A stretch of DNA of 21,547 nt from a bacterium (GTDB lineage Bacteria > Electryoneota > RPQS01). Under the pieces are notes generated by a model. It made no database searches, had not been told where the DNA came from, and saw only the letters and a list, made by a program, of their open reading frames with translations. Shown here in pieces: positions 8,136 through 15,883 of the stretch. The translations under genes were made by a program, and so were the position numbers. The DNA lies in assembly GCA_016721565.1 (NCBI GenBank), contig JADKHW010000042.1, positions 1-21,547 on the forward strand, read 5' to 3'. The stretch's first letter is position 1, and every line of letters starts with the position of its first letter.

Positions 8136-9345
8136 ATGAAACGCTACATACTACTCGCACAGCTTCTGTTAGCGACATTCGCCATTGCTCAAGACCAAAT
8201 TCCGGAACGTCTGCTGTTAACGGGTGGTCAACATTTGGGTTCGGGTGCGCGTGCTTTGGGTTTGGGTGGAACCTACACTGGTGTTGCCGATGACTATTCG
8301 GCAATCTGGTGGAATCCTGCCGGTCTTGCACAGGTGAAACGGATCGAAGTGCAAGGCACGATATTACGCACAGGGTTCTCCAACGAGACGAGCTACTTTG
8401 GCTTGGGCCGTGAAGGTTCAACCGATGCAATGCGTTTGAATAACATCGGCGTGGTATTTCCTGTGCCGGTTTACCAAGGCGCACTAAGTTTTGGTTTTGG
8501 ATACTCGCAAGTGACGGACTACGAGCGGCGCACGGAAGTCAAAAGCGGTCAGGCCGGATTTGATTGGGATAATTTCGATGAAATCGAGAGTGGCAAGCTT
8601 GGTCAATGGTCGTTTGCAACGGCTGCCGATATTTCGCCAAACCTTTCCGTTGGAGCAGGAATAAATTACTGGACAGGATCGAGTGACTACTCGCTTTTGG
8701 GTGAATATCCAGCTCAAACGACTTGGTCTTTACGAGCAATCCATCTTTACTGATCTTGGAGGATGGAATTTCAACCTCGGCGGCATGTATCGTCCGGGCA
8801 GAATGGTGCGCATCGGTGTTGCAACATCGACACCGTTCTCGATGTCATTGAATGAGGATTGGTCGATTGACGGTGACGACGGCTACTTTGATTACAAGAT
8901 GTCTTATCCGTGGATTTGGCGTGTCGGGGCGAGTGTTGCGCCGGGCCGCTGGTTGGTTGCGGCAGACATGGAGTATCGCGATTGGAAGTCGATGGAGTTT
9001 CGAGGTGAGACTCCATATTCCGGCGTAAGCCGTGCAGAAGCAAACCGTCAGATTCGCGAGCGCTACAAGAGTACGACGCGGCTGTCTCTCGGCGGAGAGT
9101 ATCTCTTCCCGATGTATGGTTTGCGTGGACGGTTGGGCTACAGTATTGAGCCGTCGAATTTCAAGGATGCCGGTGACGAAGCCGATAAGGGCGTGCTGTC
9201 ACTCGGTATGGGTGTGTTGATTGACCGCTCGGTGATGCTTGACGCGACGTGGCGCACGGCTTCTTATACCGAGCAGGTGACGCAAGGATTGAAGGAAGAT
9301 ATTCGCAGTTCGCAGACTCTGTTGACGATTAGTTACCGCATGTAA
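8136..9345 (+). pseudogene. PorV/FadL-like outer-membrane barrel protein, one apparent frameshift
   Basis: The first frame (8136-8753) starts with a signal peptide ending 'FAIAQ' followed by 'SGARALGLGGTYTGVADDYS' and 'WWNPAGLA', the conserved N-terminal plug segment of the PorV/PorQ and UPF0164/FadL-like barrels. The rest is alternating beta-strand sequence. At about 8709 the protein continues in the next frame ('LYEQSIFTDLGGWNFNLGG') to 9345, ending in an aromatic 'SYRM' typical of barrel C-termini. Removing one C from CC at 8709-8710 joins the frames as '...LLGEYQLKRLGLYEQ...' and gives 402 residues. Family members act as outer-membrane channels or, for PorV, as shuttle proteins in type IX secretion; which applies here cannot be told. 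A sequence error is more likely than decay, because both halves look fully conserved. Confidence 0.8.
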
Positions 9346-9364
9346 ACCTCCTTTTTACTTCTCC

Positions 9365-10258
9365 ATGATCATTTGGGGATTGATTCTACTGATTACAACT
9401 TCGGTCTGGGCACAGCGGCCTGAAGGAGTTCCGCAAGGACATCCGTGGGCAATGCGGGCTCAGGAAGCCATAGAAAATGAGCGCTTTGATGAAGCGCTCG
9501 TTTCGTTGCGGGTGGATTTGAAAACTCCCTCCGATTTTGTGTGGCATGACTATCTCACTGGACTTGTCTTGATTGGCCAAAACAAACTTGACAGCGCTGA
9601 AGTCACGCTAAAGCACGCGGCTGAAAAGTCAAAGGAAATTACGAGCAAACCCGAGGCAGGGCGATTGCTGGCCCGTGTTGAACGCAAACTTGGATTGATT
9701 GAACGCAAGCGCGGCAACTACGATCTCTCAAGGCAGAAGCATTATGAAGCGCTCGATTTGGCACAGAGTTTTGGGTCCGCTGAGGAGGAGCATGATTGCT
9801 TAATCAGTTTGGATGTAGATTGTTACTATTTGAGCGAATGGTCAGAGTCAGAGCGTACCTTGAGACAAAGTCTTGAAGTTGCCGCGCAAATAACAGATCC
9901 CATAGCACGCACACGTGCGCAGGCGACGAGTAACAACAATCTTGCGGGAACTCTCGCGGAGCTTCAGAATTTTGCGGAAGCGCAGGAGAAAGGTCAGACT
10001 GCTCTGACATTCTGGGAAGAGTGGCAGAAGATGACCGGGGATACAAAAGATTTTCGCGTCGGGTGGGCGCATTATACACTGGCTGATGTCTATCTGAAAT
10101 GGGCCGCGAGCTTGACTGAAAGCAACGCGCTCGAAGCGTCCAACAAACGCGGCATGGCGAAATACGAGTTGATGATTATGACTGTGCTGGCGCGCGAAGC
10201 TCAACGCCCACAATCAGAGTTTGACTTAATCGACAAGCGGCTGAAAGAGTGCGAATAG
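9365..10258 (+). CDS. Exported TPR-like helical repeat protein
   Basis: The product has 297 residues. A short signal peptide (MIIWGLILLITTSVWA) precedes 'QRPEGVPQGHPW'. From residue ~30 onward the sequence is helical with TPR-like pairs ('AIENERFDEALVSLRVD', 'IGQNKLDSAEVTLKHA', 'ERKRGNYDLSRQKHYEALDL', 'LAGTLAELQNFAEAQEKGQT'). Such repeats usually act as protein-binding scaffolds, here probably in the periplasm. No catalytic residues are recognised. It follows the barrel protein by 19 bases and ends one base before the YhaM-like gene, so it sits in one transcription unit with them. The ATG at 9365 has no visible Shine-Dalgarno sequence. Confidence 0.7.
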   Translation: MIIWGLILLITTSVWAQRPEGVPQGHPWAMRAQEAIENERFDEALVSLRVDLKTPSDFVWHDYLTGLVLIGQNKLDSAEVTLKHAAEKSKEITSKPEAGRLLARVERKLGLIERKRGNYDLSRQKHYEALDLAQSFGSAEEEHDCLISLDVDCYYLSEWSESERTLRQSLEVAAQITDPIARTRAQATSNNNLAGTLAELQNFAEAQEKGQTALTFWEEWQKMTGDTKDFRVGWAHYTLADVYLKWAASLTESNALEASNKRGMAKYELMIMTVLAREAQRPQSEFDLIDKRLKECE

Positions 10259-10259
10259 C

Positions 10260-11258
10260 ATGACGGTCACGCTCGCCACATCGCCTGAACTAAAAGCGGT
10301 TCGGGAGTATTCAGCCAACGATCAGGTTCAAGGGTTTTATCTCTTGGGCAAGATCGAAACGCGAACGAAGAAGAATGGCGAGCCGTTCTTGGTAGTTGAG
10401 CTTTCGGATGCTTCGGCGAAGATTGAAGCCAAGATGTGGGACGGATTTGCAGAAGCTTTAGAGACTTTGCGCGCAGGGGATGCGGTGTATGTTGATGGCC
10501 GGGTGGATTTCTTTATGAAGAATCCGAGCATTACGCTTGCGACAATTCGCAAAGCCACCGAGCAGGAAGTCCCTGACCGTAGAAATTTCCTGCCGCATTC
10601 GCAGTTATCTGCTACTCATGCCGACGAACAGTTGATGGCGTTGATCGACACGGTTACGGATACGTCCCTGAATCAGGTGCTGCGCTTGGTGTTTGATGAT
10701 TTGCCACTGCGCAAGAAATTTCTGGAAACTCCGGGCGGCAAGAACTGGCATCATTCGACCGTGGGCGGATTGGTTGAGCACACGCTTTCGATGGCGAAAC
10801 TCGCCGATCAAATAGCCGAGCACTATCCGCAGTTGCATCGGGATTTGTTGATTGCCGGAACCTTACTTCACGACATTGGCAAAGTTCTCGAACTAAGTTT
10901 TGAGCCTGTGCTCGATTACACGAGCGAGGGCCGCTTGCTTGGGCACATTACGATTGGCGCAATGTTGGTCGAAGAGCGGATTCAGTCGATTAAGAACTTC
11001 TCGCCCGAACTTCGCAAGCAGCTTTTGCATTTGATTCTCGCACATCAGGGCGAACCGTCGATGGGTTCGCCGGTCAAGCCGATGACGCTTGAAGCGCTCG
11101 TGCTCCATTATCTCGACGAATTGGACAGCCGCGTGAATGCCTTTGAGCAGGTGCGGGCCAAGACGCCGGAGTCGCAGGAATTTTTCGGATTACCAGCGGC
11201 TGATGGAGCGTTTTTTCTATTTTCGATCACCGGAAGACTCACAAGGGGAGTAACATGA
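10260..11258 (+). CDS. YhaM-like 3'-5' exoribonuclease (OB fold + HD domain), 3' end frameshifted
   Basis: Residues ~20-100 form an OB-fold nucleic-acid-binding domain ('FYLLGKIETRTKKNGEPFLV', 'GDAVYVDGRV'). Residues ~160-300 form an HD phosphohydrolase domain with metal-ligand residues in 'HHSTVGGLVEH', 'LLHDIGK' (His204-Asp205) and 'LILAHQGE', then 'LHYLDELDSRVNAFEQ'. This order is that of the YhaM/CBF1 family, which shortens RNA or single-stranded DNA from the 3' end. As read, the last 24 residues after 'ESQEF' are unlike the family. Removing one T from the T5 run at 11181-11185 restores 'SDYQRLMERFFYFRSPED' and a TAA at 11251-11253, giving 330 residues and ending just before the next ATG, with the GGGGAG ribosome site in the right place. 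So the gene is probably intact in the organism. Confidence 0.87.
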   Translation: MTVTLATSPELKAVREYSANDQVQGFYLLGKIETRTKKNGEPFLVVELSDASAKIEAKMWDGFAEALETLRAGDAVYVDGRVDFFMKNPSITLATIRKATEQEVPDRRNFLPHSQLSATHADEQLMALIDTVTDTSLNQVLRLVFDDLPLRKKFLETPGGKNWHHSTVGGLVEHTLSMAKLADQIAEHYPQLHRDLLIAGTLLHDIGKVLELSFEPVLDYTSEGRLLGHITIGAMLVEERIQSIKNFSPELRKQLLHLILAHQGEPSMGSPVKPMTLEALVLHYLDELDSRVNAFEQVRAKTPESQEFFGLPAADGAFFLFSITGRLTRGVT

Positions 11259-11551
11259 GCCAGGACGTCAAATCATACACCAATTGGAAGGCGCTGCCGC
11301 CACTCGGGGGTGGAGTTTGGGTAGCGATGGTCACCGAAGTGCTTGACAGCGAAGAGATTCCGAACTTGGTCCAAACCGACCTCTCCAGCGGCGGGCTGGG
11401 AGTGGTCACAGGCACAGAGACCATTGGTAAAGGTTGGCGCATCAAGGTCCCTGAAGAATACTACGCGCGTGCCATCGAGATTCACGAGTCGATTTTGGGC
11501 GGCGATCACGCCACTGAGCCAGCCGAAGAGACCGACGACCCGGCCTTATAG
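11255..11551 (+). CDS. Small DUF2007-like protein
   Basis: A 98-residue cytoplasmic protein with no signal or membrane segment. Residues ~22-82 ('WVAMVTEVLDSEEIPNLVQ', 'GKGWRIKVPEEYYARAIEIH') resemble the DUF2007 fold ('putative signal transducing protein'): a helix ending in 'EGIP', strands, then 'V-P-E-E ... A' and a last helix. The acidic tail is probably disordered. GGGGAG at 11245-11250 is a good ribosome site for the ATG at 11255. It is coupled to the YhaM-like gene. The family's role is unknown and the assignment is tentative. Confidence 0.6.
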   Translation: MSQDVKSYTNWKALPPLGGGVWVAMVTEVLDSEEIPNLVQTDLSSGGLGVVTGTETIGKGWRIKVPEEYYARAIEIHESILGGDHATEPAEETDDPAL

Positions 11552-11563
11552 AATCCCGGGCGG

Positions 11564-11592
11564 TTGCGCCTTCTCTAAAGCATTCGTATATT
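11564..11592 (+). promoter_or_regulatory. Likely promoter of the enolase-ftsB unit
   Basis: TTGCGC (11564-11569) and TATATT (11587-11592) are 17 bp apart. The predicted transcript starts near 11599, about 30 bases before the enolase ATG. The -10 is the same hexamer as in the tolQ promoter at 19638. No Shine-Dalgarno sequence lies between the promoter and the ATG. Confidence 0.6.
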
Positions 11593-11628
11593 TCAGCAAT
11601 ACCCTAAACTTTTTCCTACACCCAAATC

Positions 11629-12906
11629 ATGTCCGAAATATCCAGCATTTACGCGCGCGAGGTCCTCGACTCGCGTGGCAATCCTACAGTTGAAGTTGAA
11701 GTCGTCTTAGAAGACGGCGCTTTTGGTCGGGCCATTGTACCGTCTGGTGCCTCGACAGGTGAGCGTGAAGCCCTCGAATTGCGGGACGGCGATGAGAATC
11801 GCTACCTCGGCAAGGGCGTGCTTGACGCAGTTGCAAATATTAATGATAAGATCGCCGAAGAGTTGATCGGCATGGACGCCGTCTATCAGAATGAAGTCGA
11901 CGCGGCTTTGCTTGAAATGGACGGAACCGCAAACAAAGAGAAGCTCGGCGCGAACGCGCTCTTGGCCGTCAGCCTTGCCAATGCACGCGCAGCGGCGGAC
12001 TCGGTGAATTTACCGCTGTATATGTATCTCGGCGGCGTAGGAGCGAAGATCCTGCCCGTACCGTTTATGAACGTGATTAACGGCGGTGCGCATGCGGACA
12101 ATCCGCTCGACTTTCAGGAGTTTATGATTGTGCCGCGCGGCTTTGACCAGTTTAGTGAAGCTCTGCGCGCGGGTGTTGAGACATTTCATCATCTGAAGAA
12201 AGTTTTGAAGAAGAAGGGCCACTCTACCAACGTTGGTGATGAAGGTGGGTTTGCTCCGAATCTGCAATCGCATCGTGAGGCGCTTGACGCGATTCTTTCT
12301 GCGATTGAGGCTGCGGGTTACAAGCCGGGCGAGCACATTTCAGTTGCGCTTGACTGTGCGGCGTCAGAATTCCATGATCGTAAGACAGGCAAGTACGATT
12401 TGAAGTGCGAAGGCAAAGTCTTGTCCGCCGCTGAATTGACGGACTACTACGCGCAACTCTGCCGCGACTACCCGATTATCTCGATTGAAGACGGTTTGGG
12501 CGAAAGCGATTGGGACGGATGGAAGCATCTGACCAAGACGCTGGGCAAGCAGATACAGCTTGTAGGTGACGATATTTTTGTTACGCAGGTTCCGATTTTG
12601 GCCAAGGGCATTCAGCAGAATATCGCCAATTCAATTTTGATCAAGCTCAATCAAGTTGGCACGCTGTCAGAAACGATGGACACGATTGACCTGGCGCGTC
12701 GTCATGCCTATACGCAAATGGTATCACATCGTAGCGGCGAATCGGAAGACACGACGATTGCCGATCTCGCAGTGGCGTGCGGCTGTGGTATGATCAAGAC
12801 CGGCAGCGCGTCGCGTACTGATAGAATTGCAAAGTACAATCAACTTCTGCGCATTGAAGACGACCTCGGAGATGAGGCTTTGTATTTCGGCGCGATGTGG
12901 CAATAA
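11629..12906 (+). CDS. eno: Enolase (phosphopyruvate hydratase)
   Basis: The 425-residue product converts 2-phosphoglycerate to phosphoenolpyruvate in glycolysis and needs Mg2+. It starts 'EISSIYAREVLDSRGNPTVE' as usual and carries 'VPSGASTGEREALELRDGD' (substrate loop), 'GDEGGFAPN' at about 203, metal ligands in 'ISIEDGLGESDWDGW' and 'LVGDDIFVT', the catalytic Lys in 'LIKLNQVGTLSET', and the enolase signature 'SHRSGESEDTTIADLAV'. Length and all key residues are normal. The ATG at 11629 lies in CCCAAATCATG with no Shine-Dalgarno sequence. The ftsB-like gene follows three bases after the stop, a pairing found in many bacteria. Confidence 0.97.
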   Translation: MSEISSIYAREVLDSRGNPTVEVEVVLEDGAFGRAIVPSGASTGEREALELRDGDENRYLGKGVLDAVANINDKIAEELIGMDAVYQNEVDAALLEMDGTANKEKLGANALLAVSLANARAAADSVNLPLYMYLGGVGAKILPVPFMNVINGGAHADNPLDFQEFMIVPRGFDQFSEALRAGVETFHHLKKVLKKKGHSTNVGDEGGFAPNLQSHREALDAILSAIEAAGYKPGEHISVALDCAASEFHDRKTGKYDLKCEGKVLSAAELTDYYAQLCRDYPIISIEDGLGESDWDGWKHLTKTLGKQIQLVGDDIFVTQVPILAKGIQQNIANSILIKLNQVGTLSETMDTIDLARRHAYTQMVSHRSGESEDTTIADLAVACGCGMIKTGSASRTDRIAKYNQLLRIEDDLGDEALYFGAMWQ

Positions 12907-12909
12907 CAA

Positions 12910-13230
12910 ATGGCTGACTGGGCAAAGATTCGCCGTGTAACTGCGTACTCCGTTCTCGGAGTGTCGCTACTCACCTTTGGGCTGTGGTATTACTACGGCG
13001 TGGGCGGAGTGCACGATGCAAATGTGCTGCGAGCGACCTATCACCGGCAGCAGCTTGATATTGCCGCGCGCGAATTGCACAAGGCGGAGTTGAGCAAATA
13101 TCTTGCGGCGGTGCAGCGCGGTGATGAAGCGGCGCTGGAACTTGCCGCGCGGCGATACGGCCTGGTAGGTGAGCGCGAATACCTGTGGAAGGTCGTGCCA
13201 ACGCCTGTCGAACCCGTAGTCAGCAACTAA
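12910..13230 (+). CDS. ftsB: FtsB/DivIC-like septum formation protein
   Basis: A 106-residue protein with a single membrane helix at ~12-32 ('VLGVSLLTFGLWYYYGVGG'), then an amphipathic helix likely to form a coiled coil ('LRATYHRQQLDIAARELHKA'), then 'ALELAARRYGLVGEREYLWK', which matches the conserved end of the family (A-R-x-x-y-g-m-v-x-x-g-E). FtsB/DivIC partners FtsL and FtsQ in the division complex. The location right after eno is the classic context and strengthens the call. A hairpin follows six bases after the stop. FtsB versus DivIC naming cannot be decided from sequence alone. Confidence 0.8.
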   Translation: MADWAKIRRVTAYSVLGVSLLTFGLWYYYGVGGVHDANVLRATYHRQQLDIAARELHKAELSKYLAAVQRGDEAALELAARRYGLVGEREYLWKVVPTPVEPVVSN

Positions 13231-13235
13231 ATAAG

Positions 13236-13266
13236 AAGCGCCCGGCATGGAGTCGGGCGCTTTCTC
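13236..13266 (+). terminator. Terminator hairpin of the eno-ftsB unit
   Basis: AAGCGCCCG (13236-13244) pairs with CGGGCGCTT (13254-13262) over a nine-base loop, and is followed by TTTC. The U-tract is short, but the stem is strong and sits right after the ftsB stop. An ATG at 13247 lies inside the loop. Confidence 0.65.
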
Positions 13267-13279
13267 TCTCGAACATACT

Positions 13280-13930
13280 ATGACAACAGATACACCTAAG
13301 CAGTCTCTCGGTGCGCGATTCAGGCGCGCGTTCTTTACGGGTTTGCTCGTGCTGGCGCCTGTATGGCTGACGGGTTATATTTTGCTGTTGGTCGTGCGGC
13401 TGTTGGGTGGTGTGCTGTCGCCGGTTGTACAGAAAATACTGACACGAGCTTTCGAGATGGACAAAGACTCGACGCTCGTGAAGCTTTTGTCGGATCTTTC
13501 TGCGTTTGTGGCGACTGTTTTGCTGATTGCGTTGATTGGCGTGATCGTCAATAAAGTTCTGGGCAAACGGCTATTAGGCTTCTTTGATTTCCTTCTCAGT
13601 AGAATTCCGTTTGTTCGCGAGATCTACGACTCCATCCGCAAGTTTATTCAGATATTCTTCGGCGAGCAATCGAACTTTCGCGGCGTTGTGGCAATCAAGT
13701 ATCCCAATGAACACTCGTATGCCATTGGCTTCGTGACGGCAGAGAGCACGATCATCCCCGGCAAGGGAAAGATGATTCACGTCCTGATGCCCTTGGCTCC
13801 GGCGCCGACGCAAGGCATTCTCTTTATTGTTGAAGAGCAGGAAACGATAAAGCTCGACATGACCGTTGATGAGGCGATCAAGCTGATCCTCTCAGGTGGT
13901 GCTATTCCTCCTGAGAGATTTACCACTTGA
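13280..13930 (+). CDS. DUF502 family membrane protein
   Basis: The start is taken at the ATG at 13280 (216 residues), because the in-frame ATG at 13247 lies in the loop of the preceding hairpin. Two membrane segments are visible, ~16-43 ('TGLLVLAPVWLTGYILLLVV') and ~72-97 ('VATVLLIALIGVIVNKVLG'). After them come 'RIPFVREIYDSIRKFIQIF', 'FRGVVAIKYPNEHSYAIGFV' and a 'MPLAPAPTQGILFIV' segment, the standard layout of DUF502 proteins. The family's biochemical role is not established. No ribosome site is seen upstream. It converges on the permease gene at 13987. Confidence 0.85.
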   Translation: MTTDTPKQSLGARFRRAFFTGLLVLAPVWLTGYILLLVVRLLGGVLSPVVQKILTRAFEMDKDSTLVKLLSDLSAFVATVLLIALIGVIVNKVLGKRLLGFFDFLLSRIPFVREIYDSIRKFIQIFFGEQSNFRGVVAIKYPNEHSYAIGFVTAESTIIPGKGKMIHVLMPLAPAPTQGILFIVEEQETIKLDMTVDEAIKLILSGGAIPPERFTT

Positions 13931-13953
13931 GAAGACAGATTTCCTATAAGAAG

Positions 13954-13980
13954 AACGCCCGGCGGTTAGCTGGGCGTTTT
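13954..13980. terminator. Terminator between convergent DUF502 and permease genes
   Basis: AACGCCC (13954-13960) pairs with GGGCGTT (13972-13978). Extra GC/GU pairs extend the stem inward, and TTTT follows on the plus strand (13977-13980). It ends seven bases before the stop codon of the minus-strand gene, so it may serve both directions, although the T-tract favours the plus strand. Confidence 0.7.
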
Positions 13981-13986
13981 CAATTT

Positions 13987-15069
13987 CTATTCGATAGCTT
14001 GACTGTTTCGAGATTCAATATAGAATTCTGTCAGCACATTGAGCAGCGCGGCAATCACAGGCCCTATCAGAAATCCCCAGAAGCCGAACACAGCGATTCC
14101 TCCGAGTGTGGTCAGGAAGACTACTAACTCGTGCATTTGAACAGCGCGGCCTACAAGATACGGTCTCAGCAAATTATCAACGTTGGCAACAACGATCCAA
14201 CTCCAAAGCAATAGTCCGATACCGTAGCCGACCTCTCCGAACAAAATGAGAAACACTCCCGCCGGAATCAAGATAATCTGTGCACCAACAACGGGAATGA
14301 CCGTTGCAAATACGAGCAGCACAGTCCAGAAGAAAGGTGATGGAATGCCGCAAATCCACATTGCCACTCCTCCCAGCACGCCTTGTGCGACGCCCATAAT
14401 CCCAAGCGCTTTCAAAGACGAGATTGACGTGACGGTAAAGCGGTGAAAGAGTTTCTCTGTTTCAGAATCTTCGAGCGGCAAGAGTTTCTTTAACCAGTCA
14501 AGGAATTTCTCGCCGTCGAGATAGAGAAAGAATAACGTGTAGAGTGTTACGAATACTTGCAGGAATGCACTGGCGACTCCGCCTGCGGTCTTCTGCATGG
14601 CCAAGACGAGATACTCTGCGGCAGTACCGGAAAATTCTTGGAGTTTTTCTACGACGATGTCGATATTGAGTTCGTAGCCCAAAAAGCTGGGATTCTCGCC
14701 GGAGGAAAACCGACTGACGAGTCCTTCCATACGAGGTCTGAGTTCGTTGAAAAACTGAATACCCTGTGAGGTTAAGTTCACAGCGTCATTGGCCATTAGG
14801 GATAGAACCAGCAAAACTGGAGCGACGACAAGAAGGAACAGGGTAAGCACTGATAGTGACGCAGAGAGGTTCTTTCGGCCCTTTGTCCATTTCAGGAACT
14901 TCTCATAGATGCCGCGCGACATGGCCCACAAGACAAACCCGCCCACAACGCCAAGCAAGAGCGACGACACGACGTACAGGAACAGGCCGATAAGCGCGAT
15001 CATCGAAATCGCGATAAAGCGCTTACGCAACGCAGGCGAGGTCCACGAGGTGGTGTGTAATTCGTCCAT
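13987..15069 (-). CDS. AI-2E / PerM family permease
   Basis: A 360-residue integral membrane protein. After a short basic N-terminus there are hydrophobic segments at ~18-48 and ~72-92, then a ~100-residue soluble stretch with amphipathic helices ('GIQFFNELRPRMEGLVSRF'). A C-terminal membrane bundle follows, with 'VTLYTLFFLYLDGEKFLDWL', 'ALGIMGVAQGVLGGVAMWI', 'PVVGAQIILIPAG', 'DNLLRPYLVGRAVQMHELVV' and 'GFWGFLIGPVIAAL'. The D-N-x-L-R-P and G-x-x-G-x-x-I-G-P motifs mark the AI-2E transporter (YdiK/PerM/TqsA) family. Members export or exchange small solutes, including autoinducer-2 in some species; the substrate here is unknown. It lies downstream of the Tol-Pal operon on the same strand, separated by a hairpin. 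Confidence 0.88.
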   Translation of the reverse strand: MDELHTTSWTSPALRKRFIAISMIALIGLFLYVVSSLLLGVVGGFVLWAMSRGIYEKFLKWTKGRKNLSASLSVLTLFLLVVAPVLLVLSLMANDAVNLTSQGIQFFNELRPRMEGLVSRFSSGENPSFLGYELNIDIVVEKLQEFSGTAAEYLVLAMQKTAGGVASAFLQVFVTLYTLFFLYLDGEKFLDWLKKLLPLEDSETEKLFHRFTVTSISSLKALGIMGVAQGVLGGVAMWICGIPSPFFWTVLLVFATVIPVVGAQIILIPAGVFLILFGEVGYGIGLLLWSWIVVANVDNLLRPYLVGRAVQMHELVVFLTTLGGIAVFGFWGFLIGPVIAALLNVLTEFYIESRNSQAIE

Positions 15070-15090
15070 AGAAAGAGTTTCCTTAACAAG

Positions 15091-15118
15091 TCGCCCCGTC
15101 CGAAATCAGACGGGGCGA
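15091..15118 (-). terminator. Hairpin after the Tol-Pal operon
   Basis: TCGCCCCGTC (15091-15100) and GACGGGGCGA (15109-15118) make a perfect 10-bp stem with an eight-base loop, 25 bases beyond the cpoB stop. On the minus strand only CTTGTT follows, so the U-tract is weak. It may attenuate rather than stop transcription into the permease gene. Confidence 0.55.
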
Positions 15119-15142
15119 AATCAATTTCAAACAGTTTTGAAC

Positions 15143-15874
15143 TCAGCGGCCCAATTCGTTCAATCGTTGCTGTGCGACTTTGGCTTCGTCACTGTTCGGG
15201 AAATCGCGGACGAGTTGGTTCCAAATCGTGCGCGCATCCTGCGGGCGTGTGAGTTGGCGATAGCACAAACCAAGCTTAAGCATCGCGGCGGGAGCTTTCC
15301 AGCCCATCGGATCCATATCAACAACGCGTGAGTACTCGGCGGCGGCTTCTTCAAACAGCTTGCGAGCATAAAACGTTTCAGCCAGTCCATAACGCGCATC
15401 ATCCGCAAGCTCTGAACGCGGGTTCTTCGACAAGAAGGAAAGGAAACCCACTTCCGCCAAATCGTAGTTTCCTAAGCTCAAGTCTTGCATGGCGGCATCA
15501 TAAACGTCAACGCCCATCGCAGGTTCGGGGCCAGATGTGGTTGTGCCGCCGTTTTGTCCGCGCAAGAAATCTTCGAGCGGTGCAAGCGAACGATCCAAGC
15601 GAGCCAGAATTTCGTCTAAGCGCGAAGCAAGTGTTTCGACACGCTCCTGCAAGTCGGTCGAGCCATATTCGGAGTTAGAACGCAGTTCCCGCACGTCGGT
15701 TGAGAGCTGGTTCACCTGTTCTTGCACGCTCATCTGCGAGAACGCGATGGAATCAACGCGCTGGCGGATGTAGCGTGAGTCTTCCTGAAAGCCGACGATT
15801 TCACTGCGGGTCGCGCATCCTGAGAGCGCAATCAGCAGGATCGGAGCAAAAAAGACGAGACGTAGTTTACTCAC
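15143..15874 (-). CDS. cpoB: Tol-Pal system protein CpoB (YbgF), lipoprotein form
   Basis: A 243-residue product beginning at a GTG (15874), ten bases after the pal stop. Residues 1-19 are a lipoprotein signal with Cys20 in 'IALSGC', so it should be lipid-anchored; E. coli CpoB is a soluble periplasmic protein, which is a difference. Residues ~30-105 are a heptad-like coiled-coil region ('VQEQVNQLSTDVRELRSNSE', 'VETLASRLDEILARLDRSL'). Residues ~123-243 are TPR repeats ('DVYDAAMQDLSLGNYDLAEV', 'ELADDARYGLAETFYARKLF', 'KLGLCYRQLTRPQDARTIW', 'FPNSDEAKVAQQRL'). CpoB links Tol-Pal constriction to peptidoglycan synthesis. Its place at the end of the tol operon fixes the identity. Confidence 0.9.
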   Translation of the reverse strand: MSKLRLVFFAPILLIALSGCATRSEIVGFQEDSRYIRQRVDSIAFSQMSVQEQVNQLSTDVRELRSNSEYGSTDLQERVETLASRLDEILARLDRSLAPLEDFLRGQNGGTTTSGPEPAMGVDVYDAAMQDLSLGNYDLAEVGFLSFLSKNPRSELADDARYGLAETFYARKLFEEAAAEYSRVVDMDPMGWKAPAAMLKLGLCYRQLTRPQDARTIWNQLVRDFPNSDEAKVAQQRLNELGR

Positions 15875-15883
15875 GAGTATGGC

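Noticed and set aside
13247..13279. Upstream ATG giving a longer DUF502 protein
   Set aside because: It lies in the loop of the ftsB terminator hairpin, and the extra residues are not family-like.
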